This document shows positions 8,829 to 19,022 of a DNA stretch of 64,000 nt, piece after piece. The notes below the pieces were generated by a model. It made no database searches and was not told the origin of the DNA. It saw only the letters and a list, made by a program, of their open reading frames with translations. How positions within the stretch are numbered: position 1 is the first letter of the stretch; every line of letters begins with the position of its first letter. The stretch comes from Polynucleobacter sp. CS-Odin-A6 (lineage in GTDB: Bacteria > Pseudomonadota > Gammaproteobacteria > Burkholderiales > Burkholderiaceae). The position numbers and the translations under genes are program-made. The stretch covers positions 682,001 to 746,000 of the forward strand of contig NZ_JACVPD010000001.1 of NCBI RefSeq assembly GCF_018882095.1, in the 5' to 3' direction.

Positions 8829-10097
8829 GTGGGTATGTTGAGACTTCCGATTGAGCTAGAAATTGGCCTGCGCTATACCCGATCCAAGCGTCGCAAGACG
8901 GTAGGGAAGCGTGATGGCTTCCTCTCGTTTATTTCTGGGATATCCACCGCAGGTATCGCTTTAGGGGTTGCCGCCTTAATTGTGGTCCTCTCAGTGATGA
9001 ACGGCTTCCAGAAGGAAGTGCGTGATCGCATGTTGTCAGTTCTCTCCCATGTTGAAATTACCGCCCCAGACGGATTAGCCAATTGGGAGCCAGTTTCCCT
9101 GAAGGTAGCTGTCCAGCCCCACGTAGTCGGTGTAGCTCCGATGGTCAGTTCACAAGGTTTACTCAGTCGCGATAACGTCATGCGCGGTGTCTCCATTCGC
9201 GGAGTACTCCCGAGTGAAGAGGGCAAGGTTTCTGATTTGCCTAAACAATTTGTTGTGGGCAAGATTGAAGATCTCAAACCTGGCTCCTTTGGCGTTGCTT
9301 TGGGTGCGCAATTAGCCAACATGGTTGGAGCACGTGTAGGTGATCGCGTTAACCTCATCGTTCCTGAGAGCGATTTGACGCCAGCAGGTGCTATGCCCCG
9401 CATGCGAACACTGCAAGTGGTTGGCATTGTCGATAGCGGCCATTATGAATACGATAGCTCGCTTGCTATCTTGCATTGGAAAGATGCGGCTGCTTTACTG
9501 CGCTTACAAGACCCAAGCGGTTTACGCGTTAAATTAGATGACATGCAACGTGCACCGGAGATTGCTGCTGAGTTAGCCCAGGTAGTCCCACAAGCTCTCT
9601 GGGTTACGGATTGGTCACGCTCTAACCGCAATTGGTTTGCGGCTGTTCAAACGGAAAGAAAGATGATGTTCATCATCCTGACCTTGATTATTGCAGTAGC
9701 CGCTTTTAATTTAGTTTCCACTTTGGTCATGACCGTCAATGAGAAGCAGGCGGATATTGCTATCTTGAGAACGATGGGCGCGAGTCCTGGATTAATTCAG
9801 CGGATTTTCTTGGTACAGGGTTTGGCGATTGGTTTATTGGGCTCTTTAGCAGGGGTCGGTTTGGGTTTGCTAATTGCGCTTAATATCGATGTGATCGTTC
9901 CCGCAATTGAAGCCATCTTCCGCGTCCGCTTCTTGCCGCGCGACGTGTACTTTATTAGTGAGCTTCCTTCTGATGTGCGCCTATCCGATGTTGTGACGGT
10001 GGGTTTGATGGCGTTTGGTTTATCGGTATTGGCGACTCTGTATCCGAGTCGACGTGCCGCCCAAGTTCAGCCTGCGGAGGCATTGCGCTATGAGTGA
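8829..10097 (+). CDS. lolC: lipoprotein-releasing ABC transporter permease LolC/LolE
   Basis: Inner-membrane subunit of the LolCDE-type complex that extracts outer-membrane lipoproteins and passes them to LolA. The 422 residues show the MacB/FtsX-like topology: one N-terminal membrane helix (about 32-58), a large periplasmic domain, and three C-terminal helices (about 280-410). The N-terminal LRYTRSKRR and the cytoplasmic coupling segment around [15 protein letters not shown] are diagnostic. GTG 8829 or ATG 8835 could be the start. Only one permease gene is present beside lolD, so it probably acts as a homodimer (LolF-type arrangement) unless a second copy lies elsewhere. It overlaps lolD by 8 bp. 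Confidence 0.93.
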   Translation: MGMLRLPIELEIGLRYTRSKRRKTVGKRDGFLSFISGISTAGIALGVAALIVVLSVMNGFQKEVRDRMLSVLSHVEITAPDGLANWEPVSLKVAVQPHVVGVAPMVSSQGLLSRDNVMRGVSIRGVLPSEEGKVSDLPKQFVVGKIEDLKPGSFGVALGAQLANMVGARVGDRVNLIVPESDLTPAGAMPRMRTLQVVGIVDSGHYEYDSSLAILHWKDAAALLRLQDPSGLRVKLDDMQRAPEIAAELAQVVPQALWVTDWSRSNRNWFAAVQTERKMMFIILTLIIAVAAFNLVSTLVMTVNEKQADIAILRTMGASPGLIQRIFLVQGLAIGLLGSLAGVGLGLLIALNIDVIVPAIEAIFRVRFLPRDVYFISELPSDVRLSDVVTVGLMAFGLSVLATLYPSRRAAQVQPAEALRYE

Positions 10098-10800
10098 TTC
10101 AAAAAATGAATCCATGAGTTCGGTCATCCTGAGTGCAACAGGCCTTGCAAAGACCTACGGCAAAGGACCCACAGCAGTTAATGTCCTCATAGAAATTGAT
10201 TTAGAGGTGAGCGCCTCCGAGAAAGTCGCCATCGTCGGCTCTTCCGGATCAGGCAAAAGCACCTTATTACATCTCTTGGGTGGTTTGGATACTCCGAGCG
10301 CAGGCACAGTCATGCTGGCTGGAGAAAATCTCCATCAACTCTCTGTTAGTAAATTAGATCAGCTGCGCAACCATAGTCTGGGATTCATTTACCAATTTCA
10401 TCATCTTTTAGATGAATTTAGTGCGGTTGAGAATGTGGCATTACCTTTACGTATCCGTGGCTTAGGTAATGATGAAGCCATGGACCGAGCAAGTCAGATG
10501 CTCAATGCAGTGGGTTTATCTAAGCGAGTGCAACATACGCCAGGAGAGTTATCTGGCGGTGAGCGTCAACGCGTTGCAGTCGCCCGTGCACTAGTAGGCA
10601 ATCCTACCTGCGTCTTAGCCGACGAGCCCACTGGCAATCTGGATACCGAGACAGCGGATGGGGTGTTTGACTTGATGTTAGATATTGCCCGCGATCAAGG
10701 CACTGCTTTTGTGATTGTGACTCATGATCCTATACGTGCTAAACGATGTGATCGGATTTTGCATTTAGAGCGTGGAGTATTGAAAAATTTTTCGCAATGA
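10090..10800 (+). CDS. lolD: lipoprotein-releasing system ATP-binding protein
   Basis: ATPase that powers lipoprotein extraction by the LolC-type permease. At 236 residues from ATG 10090 it has Walker [10 protein letters not shown] at 50-58, the ABC signature LSGGE at 154-158 and Walker B VLADEP at 175-180. [10 protein letters not shown] at 101-110 is typical of LolD. The frame is open upstream to 10015, but ATG 10090, inside the lolC tail, gives the family-length protein. It overlaps tatD by ATGA at 10797, so lolC-lolD-tatD probably form a coupled operon. Confidence 0.95.
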   Translation: MSDSKNESMSSVILSATGLAKTYGKGPTAVNVLIEIDLEVSASEKVAIVGSSGSGKSTLLHLLGGLDTPSAGTVMLAGENLHQLSVSKLDQLRNHSLGFIYQFHHLLDEFSAVENVALPLRIRGLGNDEAMDRASQMLNAVGLSKRVQHTPGELSGGERQRVAVARALVGNPTCVLADEPTGNLDTETADGVFDLMLDIARDQGTAFVIVTHDPIRAKRCDRILHLERGVLKNFSQ

Positions 10801-11669
10801 GCGAAGCCAGTGCAGACCTCGCTTGGGTAGATACTCACTGCCACCTTGATGCACCCGAGTTTGCAGATACGCTCCCTGAAATTATTGCAAACGCAGTAGA
10901 CCGAGGAGTGAAAGCGATTCTGCTGCCTTCAGTCCAAGCCTCCGATTGGGATCAAGCTAGAAATTTAGCCGAACAATTTGCACAGCAAGTACCAGGCTTA
11001 GTCTATACATTGGGCATTCATCCTCTGTATATCAATCACGCTCAAGAGAGTGATATTGCTATTCTTAAAACTCAAATCCAGACTGCCTTAAGTGATCCCC
11101 GCTTCGTGGGCGTCGGTGAGATTGGCCTGGATTATTTTGTTGAAGGACTAGATCCTCAGCGTCAAGAATATTTCTTTCATACGCAGTTGGATTTGGCGGA
11201 GCAATTTCAATTACCAGTCATCCTGCACGTCCGCCGTTCACAAGACGCTATTTTGAAAGCCTTGCGCAAGCGAAAAGTTCCTGGCGGAATTGCCCATGCC
11301 TTCAATGGCAGTCATCAGCAGGCACATCAATTTATTGAGCTGGGTTTTAAGCTGGGATTTGGTGGCGCAGCAACCTATGACCGGGCTTTGCAGATTAGAC
11401 GTCTCTTACAAGAGCTGCCGCTAGAAAGCATTGTTACTGAAACCGATGCGCCAGATATTCCTCCAGCTTGGCTCAAAGAAGAGGGTAGTCAAATGAACGA
11501 GCCTGCCTTGCTCCCCAGAATTGCCCAGCAATTAGCAGAAATTCGTGGTGTGAGTGAAGACGTATTTGCAAGTGCAGTGTGGCAAAATGCCATGCAAGCA
11601 TTGCCACGTTGGTCAGCATTAGTGACTAGCAACTTTGGTCATCAGCCCAATCCCCTAAAAACCTCTTAA
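10797..11669 (+). CDS. tatD: TatD-family deoxyribonuclease
   Basis: A metal-dependent hydrolase of the TatD DNase family (TIM barrel), 290 residues. Metal ligands are visible in order: VDTHCHLD near residues 12-19, GIHPL near 72-76, GEIGLDY near 105-111, ILHVRRS near 141-147, AHAFNGS near 164-170 and ETDAPDIPP near 220-228. Family members process DNA ends or act as 3'-5' exonucleases in stress and repair. Start overlaps the lolD stop (ATGA). The adjacent lolCD genes suggest common transcription only; there is no functional link known to me. Orthology to TatD rather than YcfH/YjjV is not certain. Confidence 0.88.
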   Translation: MSEASADLAWVDTHCHLDAPEFADTLPEIIANAVDRGVKAILLPSVQASDWDQARNLAEQFAQQVPGLVYTLGIHPLYINHAQESDIAILKTQIQTALSDPRFVGVGEIGLDYFVEGLDPQRQEYFFHTQLDLAEQFQLPVILHVRRSQDAILKALRKRKVPGGIAHAFNGSHQQAHQFIELGFKLGFGGAATYDRALQIRRLLQELPLESIVTETDAPDIPPAWLKEEGSQMNEPALLPRIAQQLAEIRGVSEDVFASAVWQNAMQALPRWSALVTSNFGHQPNPLKTS

Positions 11670-11673
11670 GCAC

Positions 11674-14166
11674 TTGCGCATCAATATTGCGGCGTTCATC
11701 GCCGGGGGATCGCTTCTGCTATTTTTACCGGCAGTGCCAGAATATTGGCAATGGATATGTGGGCTGAGTATCGCCATTTACTTGTTTGGTTTCTTTATTA
11801 ACCGTTCGCTAATTCGGTATCGCCATGGCAATAAGATATTGGGCGCGCTTTGTTGCTTGTCGCTAGGCTTTGCGTGGAATGCGCATTACGCCCAAAGTCG
11901 TCTAGGTAATATCTTATCCATTGAGTATGAAGGTAAAGAGTTAATGCTCGAGGGTAGGGTCAATGCTTTACCGCAAAGCGCCTCTGGTGGCGCCAAATTT
12001 TCTTTCGCAGTGGATCATGCACTTTTGCGTGGGCAAAAGCTGGAGTCGTTTCCTGAGCAGGTCTATTTAAGTTGGCAACCAGCGTGGCGTAATCCTCAGG
12101 ATATTCCACAGATCGTTCCAGGACAGCGCTGGAAATTGATGGTCAAAATCAAGCGACCCTATGGTTCCTTGAACCCACACAATTTTGATTTTGAGCGGTG
12201 GTCTTTTCATCAAGACTTTGGTGCTAGCGGCTCTGTTAGATCAGGTGAGTTATTACTTGATAAAGAGATTGGCTGGACAGAGTTTTCTCTGGCTATGGAA
12301 TATCAACGCTGGAAATTAAGAGAAAAGATTCGACACTTACTACCAAAGGATGCTCGCTATGGCGGTGTCATTGCCGCACTGGTGATGGGTGATCAAAATG
12401 CGATTGATCAAGAAGATTGGCGGGTATTTAATGCCACTGGTATTGGGCATTTAATTTCTATCTCAGGGCTCCATGTCACGATGCTGGCTGGGTTTGGTTC
12501 AATGGTTGCTGCTTTTTTATGGCGCCGTAATACTTTACCCATATTAATTCCTGTCAGTAAAGTGGCTGCAGCCGTTGGTTTTTTGACGGCATTTGTCTAT
12601 GCCTGGTTAGCCGGTTTTCAGATTCCGGCACAGCGAACAATGTATATGGTGGGTGTAGTTGCTTTCGCATTATGGTCCGGCAGAAATCCCCGATCCTTTG
12701 ATATTTGGTGGTGGGCTTTAGCGTTTGTACTGCTGATTGATCCAATGGCGCCATATACCCCTGGGTTCTGGTTATCGTTTGGAGCGGTTGCTGCAATCTT
12801 GTTTGCGATGCAAGATTCAGATGGCCTATTAGGAGTGCCGACTGGTAAAGAGTTGGAGGTGCATTGGCGACATCGACTTATTCAAGCATTACGTGAAGCC
12901 TGTCGTGTTCAGGCCGTTGTCACCATCGCACTTTTACCTCTTACCTTGTATTGGTTTTATCAGACATCAATCGTTTCGCCATTCGCCAATGCAATTGCGA
13001 TTCCGGTAGTGAGCTATATCGTCACTCCTCTAGCCATCGCTGGCGCTTTACTCCCTGACTTTATTGGTAAGTGGTTATTGCTGCCTGCACATGCCACGAT
13101 GGATTATTTAGCGATCATGCTCACTTGGATGGCGCAATGGAGATGGGCAATCGCTTGGTCTAGTCAGCCTGCTTGGTGGGCACTTGCCTTATCCGCTGTG
13201 GGCATTGTGATAGCGATTCGTCCCGGAGGGATTATGGAGAGCTGGGCATCCAGAGTTACCGGCCTAGCTTTATGTGCCACTGTTTTTATTCAGCCAATCC
13301 CCGACATCAATTTAGCGAAGGGTGAGTTCCGTGCGACGGTATTGGATATCGGTCAGGGTACTGCGGTCCTCATTGAAACCGCATCACGAAGATTGCTTTA
13401 TGACACCGGCCCAATTCAAGGGAAAGACAATGCTGGTCAAAGAATTATTCTGCCGTATTTAAGGGGCAGGGGAATTGCTCATATTGATCGAATGGTCATC
13501 AGCCATAGTGACAGTGATCACATTGGCGGCGCAGCTACTTTATTGAAAGACATTTCATTTGATTCCATGATGGGGTCCTTACCGAGCACTAATCCCTTGC
13601 TAACTAATTTAAACAATAAACGGATACCCGCCATTCCCTGTCGCTTTGGCCAAGAGTGGAATTGGGATGGAGTGCGCTTTCATATTTGGCATCCCCATGA
13701 ACACACTGTGTTTGAGGATCATCATCCCAGAAAACCTAATGAGGTTAGCTGCGTACTAGAGGTACGTAATCACACAACGTCATTCTGGCTTACTGGAGAT
13801 GTAGAAAAGCAGGGTGAGGCTGAAATGACTGAGCGCTTAAACCCAGATACTCTCAATCATCTAAGAGGTAAGAATCTCATATTCATGGCACCACACCATG
13901 GCAGCAAAACCTCTTCCTCGCAGGCGCTGCTAACAGCCTTAAATCCAGATGAAGCCTTTGCACAAAACGGCTATCGCAACCGGTATGGTCATCCACACCC
14001 AACCGTCAGTGCTCGATATCAAAGCATGAACATCCCTTTTTATCAAACTCCCTCAACGGGTGCTCAGATATGGACTTTTTCAACTAAATCAGAGTCGCAG
14101 ACTTCTGAGCCCCTATTTTGGCGACAACATGTTAAGCGCTTGTGGCACAGAGACGCTCATAATTAA
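11674..14166 (+). CDS. comEC: DNA internalization-related competence protein ComEC/Rec2
   Basis: Inner-membrane channel through which single-stranded DNA enters the cytoplasm in natural transformation. At 830 residues it has an N-terminal membrane/OB-like part (to ~200), the Competence domain with many helices (about 200-540, including ISGLHVTMLAGF), and a C-terminal metallo-beta-lactamase-like domain (from ~550) with SHSDSDHIGG and MAPHHGSKTSSS metal-binding motifs. The presence of all three parts argues for an intact protein. The start is TTG 11674, four bases after tatD. No other competence gene is in the window, so transformability cannot be inferred from this gene alone. Confidence 0.93.
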   Translation: MRINIAAFIAGGSLLLFLPAVPEYWQWICGLSIAIYLFGFFINRSLIRYRHGNKILGALCCLSLGFAWNAHYAQSRLGNILSIEYEGKELMLEGRVNALPQSASGGAKFSFAVDHALLRGQKLESFPEQVYLSWQPAWRNPQDIPQIVPGQRWKLMVKIKRPYGSLNPHNFDFERWSFHQDFGASGSVRSGELLLDKEIGWTEFSLAMEYQRWKLREKIRHLLPKDARYGGVIAALVMGDQNAIDQEDWRVFNATGIGHLISISGLHVTMLAGFGSMVAAFLWRRNTLPILIPVSKVAAAVGFLTAFVYAWLAGFQIPAQRTMYMVGVVAFALWSGRNPRSFDIWWWALAFVLLIDPMAPYTPGFWLSFGAVAAILFAMQDSDGLLGVPTGKELEVHWRHRLIQALREACRVQAVVTIALLPLTLYWFYQTSIVSPFANAIAIPVVSYIVTPLAIAGALLPDFIGKWLLLPAHATMDYLAIMLTWMAQWRWAIAWSSQPAWWALALSAVGIVIAIRPGGIMESWASRVTGLALCATVFIQPIPDINLAKGEFRATVLDIGQGTAVLIETASRRLLYDTGPIQGKDNAGQRIILPYLRGRGIAHIDRMVISHSDSDHIGGAATLLKDISFDSMMGSLPSTNPLLTNLNNKRIPAIPCRFGQEWNWDGVRFHIWHPHEHTVFEDHHPRKPNEVSCVLEVRNHTTSFWLTGDVEKQGEAEMTERLNPDTLNHLRGKNLIFMAPHHGSKTSSSQALLTALNPDEAFAQNGYRNRYGHPHPTVSARYQSMNIPFYQTPSTGAQIWTFSTKSESQTSEPLFWRQHVKRLWHRDAHN

Positions 14167-14188
14167 ACCAAAAAATGTGTATGGTGTG

Positions 14189-14204
14189 TATAATTTAAAA
14201 GGAG
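14189..14204 (+). promoter_or_regulatory. hicAB -10 box and ribosome binding site
   Basis: TATAAT at 14189-14194 lies 15 bp before the hicA start, with a strong Shine-Dalgarno AAAAGGAG at 14197-14204. Just upstream, TGTGTATGGTGTGTAT contains a repeated GTGTAT element (14177-14182 and 14186-14191) that could be bound by HicB. A clear -35 is lacking. Confidence 0.5.
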
Positions 14205-14208
14205 ACGA

Positions 14209-14400
14209 ATGCATAGTAAAAAATTAATTGAATTACTAAAGCAGGATGGGTGGGTATTAAGTAGGACCAAAGGCTCGCACCATATCTTTACCCATAAAAC
14301 AAAGAGTGGACATATTTGTATTCCTCATCCAAAAAAAGATTTGGGACTAGGTTTGGTAGAAAAAATATTGAAATATGCTGATTTAAAGAAGGGGTCTTAA
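14209..14400 (+). CDS. hicA: type II toxin, HicA family mRNA interferase
   Basis: HicA toxins are small double-stranded-RNA-binding-fold ribonucleases that cleave mRNA when not bound by HicB. The 63-residue protein matches in length and has the N-terminal helix KKLIELLKQDGW and the catalytic histidine region GSHHIF at residues 22-27, followed by a basic beta strand. hicB begins immediately after its stop (TAA then ATG), so toxin and antitoxin are translationally adjacent. The pair is AT-rich compared with comEC and lies beside a tRNA gene, which suggests acquisition by horizontal transfer. Confidence 0.93.
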   Translation: MHSKKLIELLKQDGWVLSRTKGSHHIFTHKTKSGHICIPHPKKDLGLGLVEKILKYADLKKGS

Positions 14401-14793
14401 ATGAAATATCCGATCGCCATTGAGCCGGGAAATGAAAAAAATGCATGGGGTGTAATCGTCCCAGATTTACCCGGTTGCTTTTCCGCAGCTGATAACGACT
14501 TAGATGAAGCTATCGAAAGAGCCAAAGAGGCTATAGAGCTCTGGATTGAGATGGCTCTGGATAGAGATCAAGCTATACCAAAGCCAAGTTCCTTAAGGGA
14601 ATTACAAAAGCGAAAAGAGTTCAAAGGTTGGGTTTGGGCGATTGTGGAAATTGATCCAGCTTTGTTATCGGATGAGATAGAGCGCATCAACATCACTCTC
14701 CCAAGAAGAGTGTTGGCTAGATTAGATGCAAAAGCAAAAAGGGCCGGTGAAAACAGGTCTGCTTTTATTGCGCATTTAGCATTGACAGCTTGA
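14401..14793 (+). CDS. hicB: type II antitoxin, HicB family
   Basis: Neutralises HicA and represses the shared promoter. The N-terminal ~65 residues form the HicB fold with the typical signature VIVPDLPGCFSAADNDLDEA and AKEAIELWIEMAL; the C-terminus (about 98-128) has INITLPRRVLARLD followed by RSAFIAHLA, a ribbon-helix-helix DNA-binding domain. The 130-residue length is normal for RHH-type HicB. Start ATG 14401 follows the hicA stop without spacing. DNA binding to the upstream region at 14177-14200 is inferred from the family. Confidence 0.93.
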   Translation: MKYPIAIEPGNEKNAWGVIVPDLPGCFSAADNDLDEAIERAKEAIELWIEMALDRDQAIPKPSSLRELQKRKEFKGWVWAIVEIDPALLSDEIERINITLPRRVLARLDAKAKRAGENRSAFIAHLALTA

Positions 14794-14908
14794 TGTGACA
14801 ACTAAATCCTCAATAAGGAGGTTGTTGCTCAGGAAGCCTGCAAGGCTAAAAAATCTGGAATTCTGATAAATATGTAATGCTCTTCGATAAATTACAGTTC
14901 CAAGCACT
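14794..14908. other. non-coding spacer downstream of hicAB
   Basis: No supported gene. AAGGAGG at 14814-14820 is followed by a short open stretch of under 20 codons that has no recognisable similarity. It may be debris from an insertion beside the tRNA gene. Confidence 0.35.
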
Positions 14909-14950
14909 AAAAAACAAAAAGGCTTCTGAGTCAATTGACCTAGAAGCCTT
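14909..14950 (-). terminator. rho-independent terminator of tRNA-fMet
   Basis: A perfect 9-bp stem, AAGGCTTCT (14919-14927) with AGAAGCCTT (14942-14950), and a 14-nt loop. On the minus strand the stem is followed by a T-rich run (complement of 14909-14920), directly downstream of the tRNA gene. Confidence 0.88.
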
Positions 14951-14958
14951 CTACTGTT

Positions 14959-15035
<77 letters not shown>

Positions 15036-15160
15036 TCTGAGTCTTAGATACTACCATTTTTTAGCCCTCTCTGTCGAGCTATTCCCGTAATTAAGGCCTA
15101 GTAAAGCAGTTCTTGAATCTAAATAAGACTGTAGAGTCAGCCTGCATAAGGAGTAACATA

Positions 15161-15205
15161 TTGCTACGCAACATTGTGATGAGGCTTATTAATGTCAGTC
15201 AGTAA
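15161..15205 (+). CDS. putative 14-codon leader ORF overlapping kup
   Basis: A TTG-initiated 14-codon frame is preceded by a strong Shine-Dalgarno AAGGAG (15148-15153) and ends in TAA (15203-15205), 14 bases inside kup in a different frame. The kup ATG at 15192 has only GAGG (15181-15184) near it. The arrangement fits translational coupling of kup to a leader peptide, but could be coincidental. Confidence 0.3.
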   Translation: MLRNIVMRLINVSQ

Positions 15206-17135
15206 CCAGGAATTTTCGCAATCCTCTCTGTTAAGACCGGTTGAGATTTCTCGGCAAGAGAGCAGTCATCCTCAGGGCGCCTCATTTTCTCTCATGCTTG
15301 CAGCCATTGGTGTCGTCTTTGGCGACATTGGTACTAGCCCTCTCTATGCTTTAAAGGAGTGTTTCAGTCCTGAGCATGGCATTCCATTTTCAGATGAAGC
15401 GGTATTCGGCGTTATTTCAATGGTGTTTTGGGCTTTCGCGATTGTGGTGTCACTTAAGTATGTGCTGTTTGTGATGCGCGCCAATAACCATGGTGAGGGT
15501 GGCATTTTGGCTTTAATGGCTTTGGCATTACGAACGGCGCCTGCAGGTTCCAAACGATCTCTCATGATTATCATGGCCGGCGTCTTTGGGGCCTGTATGT
15601 TTTATGGCGATGCGATTATTACTCCAGCGATCTCGGTGCTGTCTGCGGTAGAGGGATTGGAAGTCATCTCACCAGACTTAAAGAGTTACATTATTCCAGT
15701 CACCATTGTGATTTTGGTGGGACTGTTCTTAATTCAGAAAACAGGCACTGCCGTAGTGGGCAATCTATTTGGGCCCGTAATGCTAGTTTGGTTTTTAGTC
15801 ATTGGTCTAATGGGTCTCTATCAGGTGATCGATAACCCGGTCATCTTTACTGCTATCAATCCTGTATACGCTATTCGATTCATGATTGAGCATGCCCTCC
15901 AGGGATTTATTGTGCTCGGCGCTGTCTTCTTGGTGTTAACGGGCGCTGAGGCACTGTATGCTGACATGGGACACTTTGGCATCAAACCTATTCGCATGGG
16001 CTGGTTCTTATTTGTGATGCCTTGCTTGCTCTTAAATTACTTTGGTCAGGGTGCCATGTTCTTGAGTCATCCTGAGAACATCACGAATCCATTCTTCTTA
16101 ATGGTGCCGGATGCCTTTGTAATCCCCTTGGTGATATTGGCAACACTAGCTACTGTCATTGCCTCCCAGGCGGTGATTTCTGGTGCGTTTTCAATGACGA
16201 GTCAAGCGATCTTGTTAGGTTTTGTCCCCCGCATGAAAATTCTTCATACGTCAGATCGCGAAATCGGACAGATCTATATGCCGCTAGTGAACTGGGCTTT
16301 ATTAGTTTTGGTGATCGCAGTAGTTCTGGCATTCAAAGAGTCCGCAAATTTAGCTGCTGCTTACGGTATTGCAGTGACTACCACCATGATTGTGACAACA
16401 TTCTTGGCAGCTATCGTCATGCGTGTTGTCTGGCGCTGGAATACGCTCTTGGTTACCTTTGTGATCAGCGCTTTTTTAATTGTTGATCTTGCCTTTCTGG
16501 TTGCCAACCTTTTAAAGATCATGGAGGGCGGTTGGTTCCCATTGCTACTGGGTGCAATGTGCTTCCTATTGCTCATGACTTGGTATCAAGGTCGCAAATT
16601 ATTACGTAAACGCGCGGTGGAGGAGGGTATTGAGCTGAAGGGCTTCATTGATGTCTTGATGAAAAATCCCCCGCACCGTGTTGAGGGTACTGCCATTTTC
16701 TTGACTGCGCATGTAGATTACTTGCCAGTGTCTTTCTTGCATAACTTAAAACACAATCATATTCTTCATGAGCGAGTATTTTTTCTGAAGGTCAGTATCT
16801 GGGATGTGCCCTACGTGAAAGAGGAAGAGCGTATTACCCTGCGTGACTTAGGAAATAATATTTTCGTAGTTAGGGCTGTCTATGGATTTAATGAGACACC
16901 AGATATGGGTAAGATTATTGAGTTGCTTGAAAAGTCATCTGGACTTCAATTTAATGTGATGGATACCTCCTTCTTTTTGTCTCGTGACACGATTGTGGCT
17001 ACTGAGCTTCCTGGCATGGCTTTATGGCGTGAGCGCTTGTTCTGTTGGATGTATCAGAATGCCGGACGTCAATCGGACTTCTTTAAGATCCCTGCAAACC
17101 GCTTAGTTGAGCTCGGTGCAAAGGTAGAGATTTGA
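15192..17135 (+). CDS. kup: potassium uptake protein Kup
   Basis: Low-affinity K+/H+ symporter of the KUP/HAK/KT family in the inner membrane. At 647 residues it has about twelve hydrophobic helices (about 30-460) and a C-terminal cytoplasmic domain. Family motifs are visible near the N-terminus: [17 protein letters not shown] and the following [14 protein letters not shown], then [18 protein letters not shown]. The start ATG 15192 follows GAGG. A small overlapping leader frame may modulate translation. The downstream secreted protein gene overlaps its stop by 4 bp. The upstream spacer of ~150 bp separates it from the tRNA-fMet gene, which is divergent. Confidence 0.96.
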   Translation: MSVSNQEFSQSSLLRPVEISRQESSHPQGASFSLMLAAIGVVFGDIGTSPLYALKECFSPEHGIPFSDEAVFGVISMVFWAFAIVVSLKYVLFVMRANNHGEGGILALMALALRTAPAGSKRSLMIIMAGVFGACMFYGDAIITPAISVLSAVEGLEVISPDLKSYIIPVTIVILVGLFLIQKTGTAVVGNLFGPVMLVWFLVIGLMGLYQVIDNPVIFTAINPVYAIRFMIEHALQGFIVLGAVFLVLTGAEALYADMGHFGIKPIRMGWFLFVMPCLLLNYFGQGAMFLSHPENITNPFFLMVPDAFVIPLVILATLATVIASQAVISGAFSMTSQAILLGFVPRMKILHTSDREIGQIYMPLVNWALLVLVIAVVLAFKESANLAAAYGIAVTTTMIVTTFLAAIVMRVVWRWNTLLVTFVISAFLIVDLAFLVANLLKIMEGGWFPLLLGAMCFLLLMTWYQGRKLLRKRAVEEGIELKGFIDVLMKNPPHRVEGTAIFLTAHVDYLPVSFLHNLKHNHILHERVFFLKVSIWDVPYVKEEERITLRDLGNNIFVVRAVYGFNETPDMGKIIELLEKSSGLQFNVMDTSFFLSRDTIVATELPGMALWRERLFCWMYQNAGRQSDFFKIPANRLVELGAKVEI

Positions 17136-17641
17136 GAAAGCCTTTTCCTTTGCGGGCATTACTCGCATTTAATCTCTTTCTGTTGCTTGGCTGCTTCAGC
17201 TCCTTGGTGCTAGCCACGCCTGCCGAAGAGGCTCAGCTCGATCAGTTGGACAAGATTGAGCAAGAATTGGAATTACAGCGTGATTGGGCTAAATACCGTT
17301 GGGATAAAAGAAATTCTGAGTGCTATCAAAAGTATTGGGTTAATAGTTGTCTGAGAGATTCTCGTGCTGAATATCGCAAAGAGATTGATCCGATTCGCAC
17401 GCAAGAGGTGGAGTTACACGTAGTACAGCGTAAGCTACGCGCCAGTATTAAGGACCAGCGCGATGCCGCTAAGATTGCCGAGCGTGCCTCCGCTGAAAAA
17501 GCGGCTGAACGTGCAGAAAGTCAAAAAGAGTTTGAAGAAAAGCAAAAAGCCGCTGCTGCTCGCGCAGCAGATTTAGAGCAGCGTCGTAAGGATGCGCCTA
17601 AGCGTGCCCAAGAAAATAAAGCGGGCACTCAGCTCGATTAA
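17132..17641 (+). CDS. secreted coiled-coil protein, unknown function
   Basis: A 169-residue protein starting with TTG 17132, which overlaps the kup stop (TTGA). It has a signal peptide (hydrophobic segment about residues 9-26, cleavage near VLA-TP) with LLGC that could also be a lipobox. The mature part is alpha-helical and charged: a central [19 protein letters not shown] segment and a C-terminal Lys/Glu/Ala-rich coiled coil from about residue 105. Two cysteines (about 58 and 67) may form a disulfide. I do not recognise the family; the location between kup and radA appears to be its only context. Likely periplasmic. Confidence 0.65.
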   Translation: MRKPFPLRALLAFNLFLLLGCFSSLVLATPAEEAQLDQLDKIEQELELQRDWAKYRWDKRNSECYQKYWVNSCLRDSRAEYRKEIDPIRTQEVELHVVQRKLRASIKDQRDAAKIAERASAEKAAERAESQKEFEEKQKAAAARAADLEQRRKDAPKRAQENKAGTQLD

Positions 17642-17645
17642 TTCA

Positions 17646-19010
17646 TTGGCTAAGATAAAAACTATCTACATCTGCCAGTCCTGCGGCGGAACCTCCGCTA
17701 AATGGCAGGGTCAGTGCCCTTCATGCCAAGCTTGGAATACATTGGAAGAAGGCATACCTGAAGTCAGTTCAAATGCGCGTTTTCAGGGCTTAGCTCAATC
17801 ATTGCCGCGTCAAAAACTCTCCGCGATTAGCGCAGAAGATCTACCGCGCTTTAGTACTGGTGTCGAAGAATTTGATCGTGTACTCGGTGGTGGATTGGTG
17901 CCTGGTGGTGTTGTCCTGTTAGGCGGAGATCCTGGTATTGGTAAGTCCACTCTCTTACTGCAAGCGCTTGCAGAGATGAGTGCGGCTGGTATGAATGTCC
18001 TCTACAGCAGTGGCGAAGAGTCGGCTGCGCAGATTGCGCTCAGGGCTAAACGCATTGCACTCGATGCCCCGCAGCTGGAAGTGCTTGCGGAGATTCAGCT
18101 AGAAAAGCTCTTATCCATCATGGATACCGTGAAGCCACAGGTATTAGTGGTGGATTCGATTCAGACTTTGTATTCAGAGGTGCTGAGCTCAGCGCCAGGA
18201 TCCGTTGCCCAAGTGCGTGAGTGCGCTGCGCAACTCACCAGAGCTGCAAAATCTAGTGGTATTTGTGTACTGATGGTCGGGCATGTGACTAAGGATGGTC
18301 ATTTAGCAGGGCCTCGCGTACTGGAGCACATTGTGGATACCGTGCTGTACTTTGAAGGCGATACCCACTCTTCATTTAGATTAGTCCGCTCCATTAAAAA
18401 TCGTTTTGGCGCCGTCAATGAGTTGGGTGTGTTTGCGATGACGGAAAAAGGTCTGCGAGGGGTTGCCAATCCTTCAGCGATTTTCTTATCGCAGCATGCG
18501 GAGATGGTGCCGGGTGCTTGCGTACTTGTGACGCAAGAAGGTAGCCGTCCTTTATTGGTGGAAATTCAGGCGCTGGTTGATACGGCACATATTCCAAATC
18601 CACGCCGCTTAGCAGTGGGTTTAGAGCAGGCGCGCTTAGCTATGTTGTTGGCTGTATTGCATCGCCATGCAGGGGTGGCGTGCTTTGATCAAGATGTATT
18701 CTTAAATGCAGTTGGTGGCGTGAAGATTTCAGAGCCGGCGGCTGACTTGGCTGTACTGCTAGCGATTCAATCCTCCATCCGGAATAAAGCCTTGCCTAAA
18801 GAGTTAATCGTATTTGGTGAAGTTGGCTTAGCCGGAGAAATTCGTCCATGCCCACGCGGTCAAGAGCGCCTGAAAGAGGCAGCAAAGCTGGGTTTTACGG
18901 TGGCGATCATTCCTAAAGCAAATATGCCTAAAACCAAGATTGCAGGATTGAGAGTCATTCCTGTAGAGCGCATCGATCAAGCGATTGCGGCAGCAGCAGA
19001 ACTCAGTTAG
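17646..19010 (+). CDS. radA: DNA repair protein RadA
   Basis: RecA-like ATPase with Lon-like C-terminus that promotes branch migration and processing of recombination intermediates. From TTG 17646 the protein is 454 residues. A four-cysteine zinc finger (CQSCGG and CPSCQ) is at about residues 9-28, Walker A GGDPGIGKST near 97-106, the RadA-specific KNRFG motif near 256-260, and a Lon-like domain at the C-terminus. The frame is open to 17592 inside the preceding gene, but the zinc finger is expected at the extreme N-terminus, so the later TTG is preferred. It overlaps or abuts the coiled-coil gene and may be cotranscribed with it. Confidence 0.94.
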   Translation: MAKIKTIYICQSCGGTSAKWQGQCPSCQAWNTLEEGIPEVSSNARFQGLAQSLPRQKLSAISAEDLPRFSTGVEEFDRVLGGGLVPGGVVLLGGDPGIGKSTLLLQALAEMSAAGMNVLYSSGEESAAQIALRAKRIALDAPQLEVLAEIQLEKLLSIMDTVKPQVLVVDSIQTLYSEVLSSAPGSVAQVRECAAQLTRAAKSSGICVLMVGHVTKDGHLAGPRVLEHIVDTVLYFEGDTHSSFRLVRSIKNRFGAVNELGVFAMTEKGLRGVANPSAIFLSQHAEMVPGACVLVTQEGSRPLLVEIQALVDTAHIPNPRRLAVGLEQARLAMLLAVLHRHAGVACFDQDVFLNAVGGVKISEPAADLAVLLAIQSSIRNKALPKELIVFGEVGLAGEIRPCPRGQERLKEAAKLGFTVAIIPKANMPKTKIAGLRVIPVERIDQAIAAAAELS

Positions 19011-19022
19011 TTGTTTCGCTTA

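Noticed and set aside
8873..9427. 184-residue minus-strand open frame inside lolC
   Set aside because: Antisense to a well-conserved permease, low complexity and Ser/Thr/Pro/Arg-rich composition typical of shadow frames, no ribosome binding site.
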